NCBI GenBank assembly: GCA_018242765.1
Contig: JAFEBH010000013.1
Span: 1-64,000, forward strand
Direction: 5' to 3'
Length of the DNA stretch: 64,000 bases
Origin: Nitrospira sp.
Lineage (GTDB): Bacteria > Nitrospirota > Nitrospiria > Nitrospirales > Nitrospiraceae
In this document: positions 63,487-64,000 of the stretch, one piece after another
How the letters are laid out: each line of letters starts with the position of its first letter
Numbering within the stretch: the first letter of the stretch is position 1
The notes under the pieces: model-generated
Database searches by the model: none
What the model saw: the letters and a program-made list of their open reading frames with translations, nothing else
Told to the model about the DNA's origin: nothing
Program-made: the position numbers and the translations under genes

Positions 63487-64000
63487 TCAGCGAATCACCT
63501 GAATTTGCCGCCACCGCTCGGACTGATATCGCCAGAGCAACAGCCCCATCCGCACGGTCCAGTCTGCAATCATCGCTGCCCAGATGTAGAAGACCGATTG
63601 GCGTGCCCAGAGGGCAGCCATGAGTGCCAACGGCACGCGGACACCCCACATGCCGATCATGGTGGCGCCCATGATGAACCGCGTGTCACCGGCGCCGCGC
63701 AATGACCCAGACAGGACCATGGTGAGGGCGAGCGGGATCTGCAAGAGGGCGACGATCTTGAGAAACATCGTTCCAAGTTCGACGACGGCTTCGTCGGTGG
63801 TGAATGCCCGAAACAATGTAGCGGGAACGAAGAAGAAGAGGAGTCCCATTCCGGTCATGATGACGATTGCCAGCCGATTGGCCTCCCAATTCTCCAATTT
63901 CGCTCTGGTGTATTTTCCGGCTCCGATGCTCTGCCCGACCATCGTGGCGGCCGCAATGGCCAGTCCATAGCCCGGGAGAAAGGAAAAGGATTCAATTGAG
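63487..64000 (-). CDS. MATE-family efflux transporter, 5' end cut by the window
   Basis: The open frame from 63999 down to the stop at 63487 encodes the C-terminal 170 residues: SIESFSFLPGYGLAIAAATM, VGQSIGAGK, SGSLRGAGDTRFIM and MGMWGVRVPLALMAALWA-like helices. NorM/MATE proteins export cationic drugs with Na+ or H+. The start is outside the window. Convergent with the SulP gene (14 bases between stops). Confidence 0.9.
   Translation of the reverse strand, partial: SIESFSFLPGYGLAIAAATMVGQSIGAGKYTRAKLENWEANRLAIVIMTGMGLLFFFVPATLFRAFTTDEAVVELGTMFLKIVALLQIPLALTMVLSGSLRGAGDTRFIMGATMIGMWGVRVPLALMAALWARQSVFYIWAAMIADWTVRMGLLLWRYQSERWRQIQVIR

Overview
The window is ordinary chromosomal DNA, moderately GC-rich, from a diderm (Gram-negative-type) bacterium. 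Lipoproteins, a Wza-like exporter, a TpsA-type exoprotein and a LolD-like ABC system all point to an outer membrane. Protein style and gene content (chlorite-dismutase-fold protein, class 1A dihydroorotate dehydrogenase, PilZ and HD-GYP proteins, SulP-carbonic anhydrase fusion) suggest Nitrospira or a close relative (Nitrospirota). That assignment is inference from memory and was not tested by a search. No rRNA, CRISPR array, prophage or complete insertion sequence was seen. There is one tRNA (CAU anticodon) and one REP-associated (RAYT-type) transposase gene.

Layout. 1-4.2 kb, minus strand: comF, an FmdB-type zinc ribbon, an excisionase-like HTH, mraZ (away from any division cluster), a RusA-like resolvase and an HD-GYP phosphodiesterase, plus a cut-off ORF at the left edge. 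4.3-9.0 kb: a LolD-like ATPase, class 1A PyrD, a LuxR-type HTH and a large FtsX-type permease. 9.1-14.3 kb: DUF3703 protein, tRNA-Met, then an accessory-looking AT-richer block with a filamentous-haemagglutinin-like exoprotein and two small beta-rich ORFs. 14.4-20.3 kb: an SDR, a minus-strand run of uncharacterised envelope proteins, and a chlorite-dismutase-family protein better explained as coproheme decarboxylase. 20.3-26.4 kb: cinA-thpR, two ankyrin-repeat proteins, an Old Yellow Enzyme, a 33-residue membrane peptide and an integral membrane protein. 26.9-35.7 kb, plus strand: recA-recX-alaS-ruvX-mltG-deoC-pilZ-deoB-ridA, tightly packed with several overlaps. 35.8-41 kb: a five-TIG-domain exoprotein coupled to a YCF48-type propeller, the RAYT gene, a 57-residue zinc ribbon and a Wza-like protein. 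41.2-52.4 kb, minus strand: valS-nadC-birA-coaX-grpE-dnaK-dnaJ-rsmE-dipeptide epimerase. 52.5-58 kb: a tiny very basic protein, a response regulator with a helical tail, a HAD hydrolase, a sirtuin, a ketopantoate-reductase fusion, an SGNH hydrolase and a four-helix membrane protein. 58-61.1 kb: two pairs of small paralogous secreted proteins around decayed gene remnants. 61.2-64 kb: SulP-carbonic anhydrase and a MATE transporter cut by the right edge.

How genes work together. recA/recX, ruvX, RusA-like and ComF/CinA proteins serve DNA repair or uptake. deoC and deoB form a deoxynucleoside salvage pair. grpE-dnaK-dnaJ is the complete Hsp70 set. coaX, birA and nadC are cofactor genes co-directional with valS. 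SulP-CA would couple anion (probably bicarbonate) uptake to CO2/HCO3- interconversion.

The most unusual items are the PanE protein fused to a molybdopterin-oxidoreductase-like domain without its catalytic Cys, the TpsA protein followed by two leaderless beta-rich ORFs, the two paralogous small-protein pairs next to SulP-CA, and inverted GTCCCGACCCC-type elements beside the RAYT gene. I found no convincing complete novel system.
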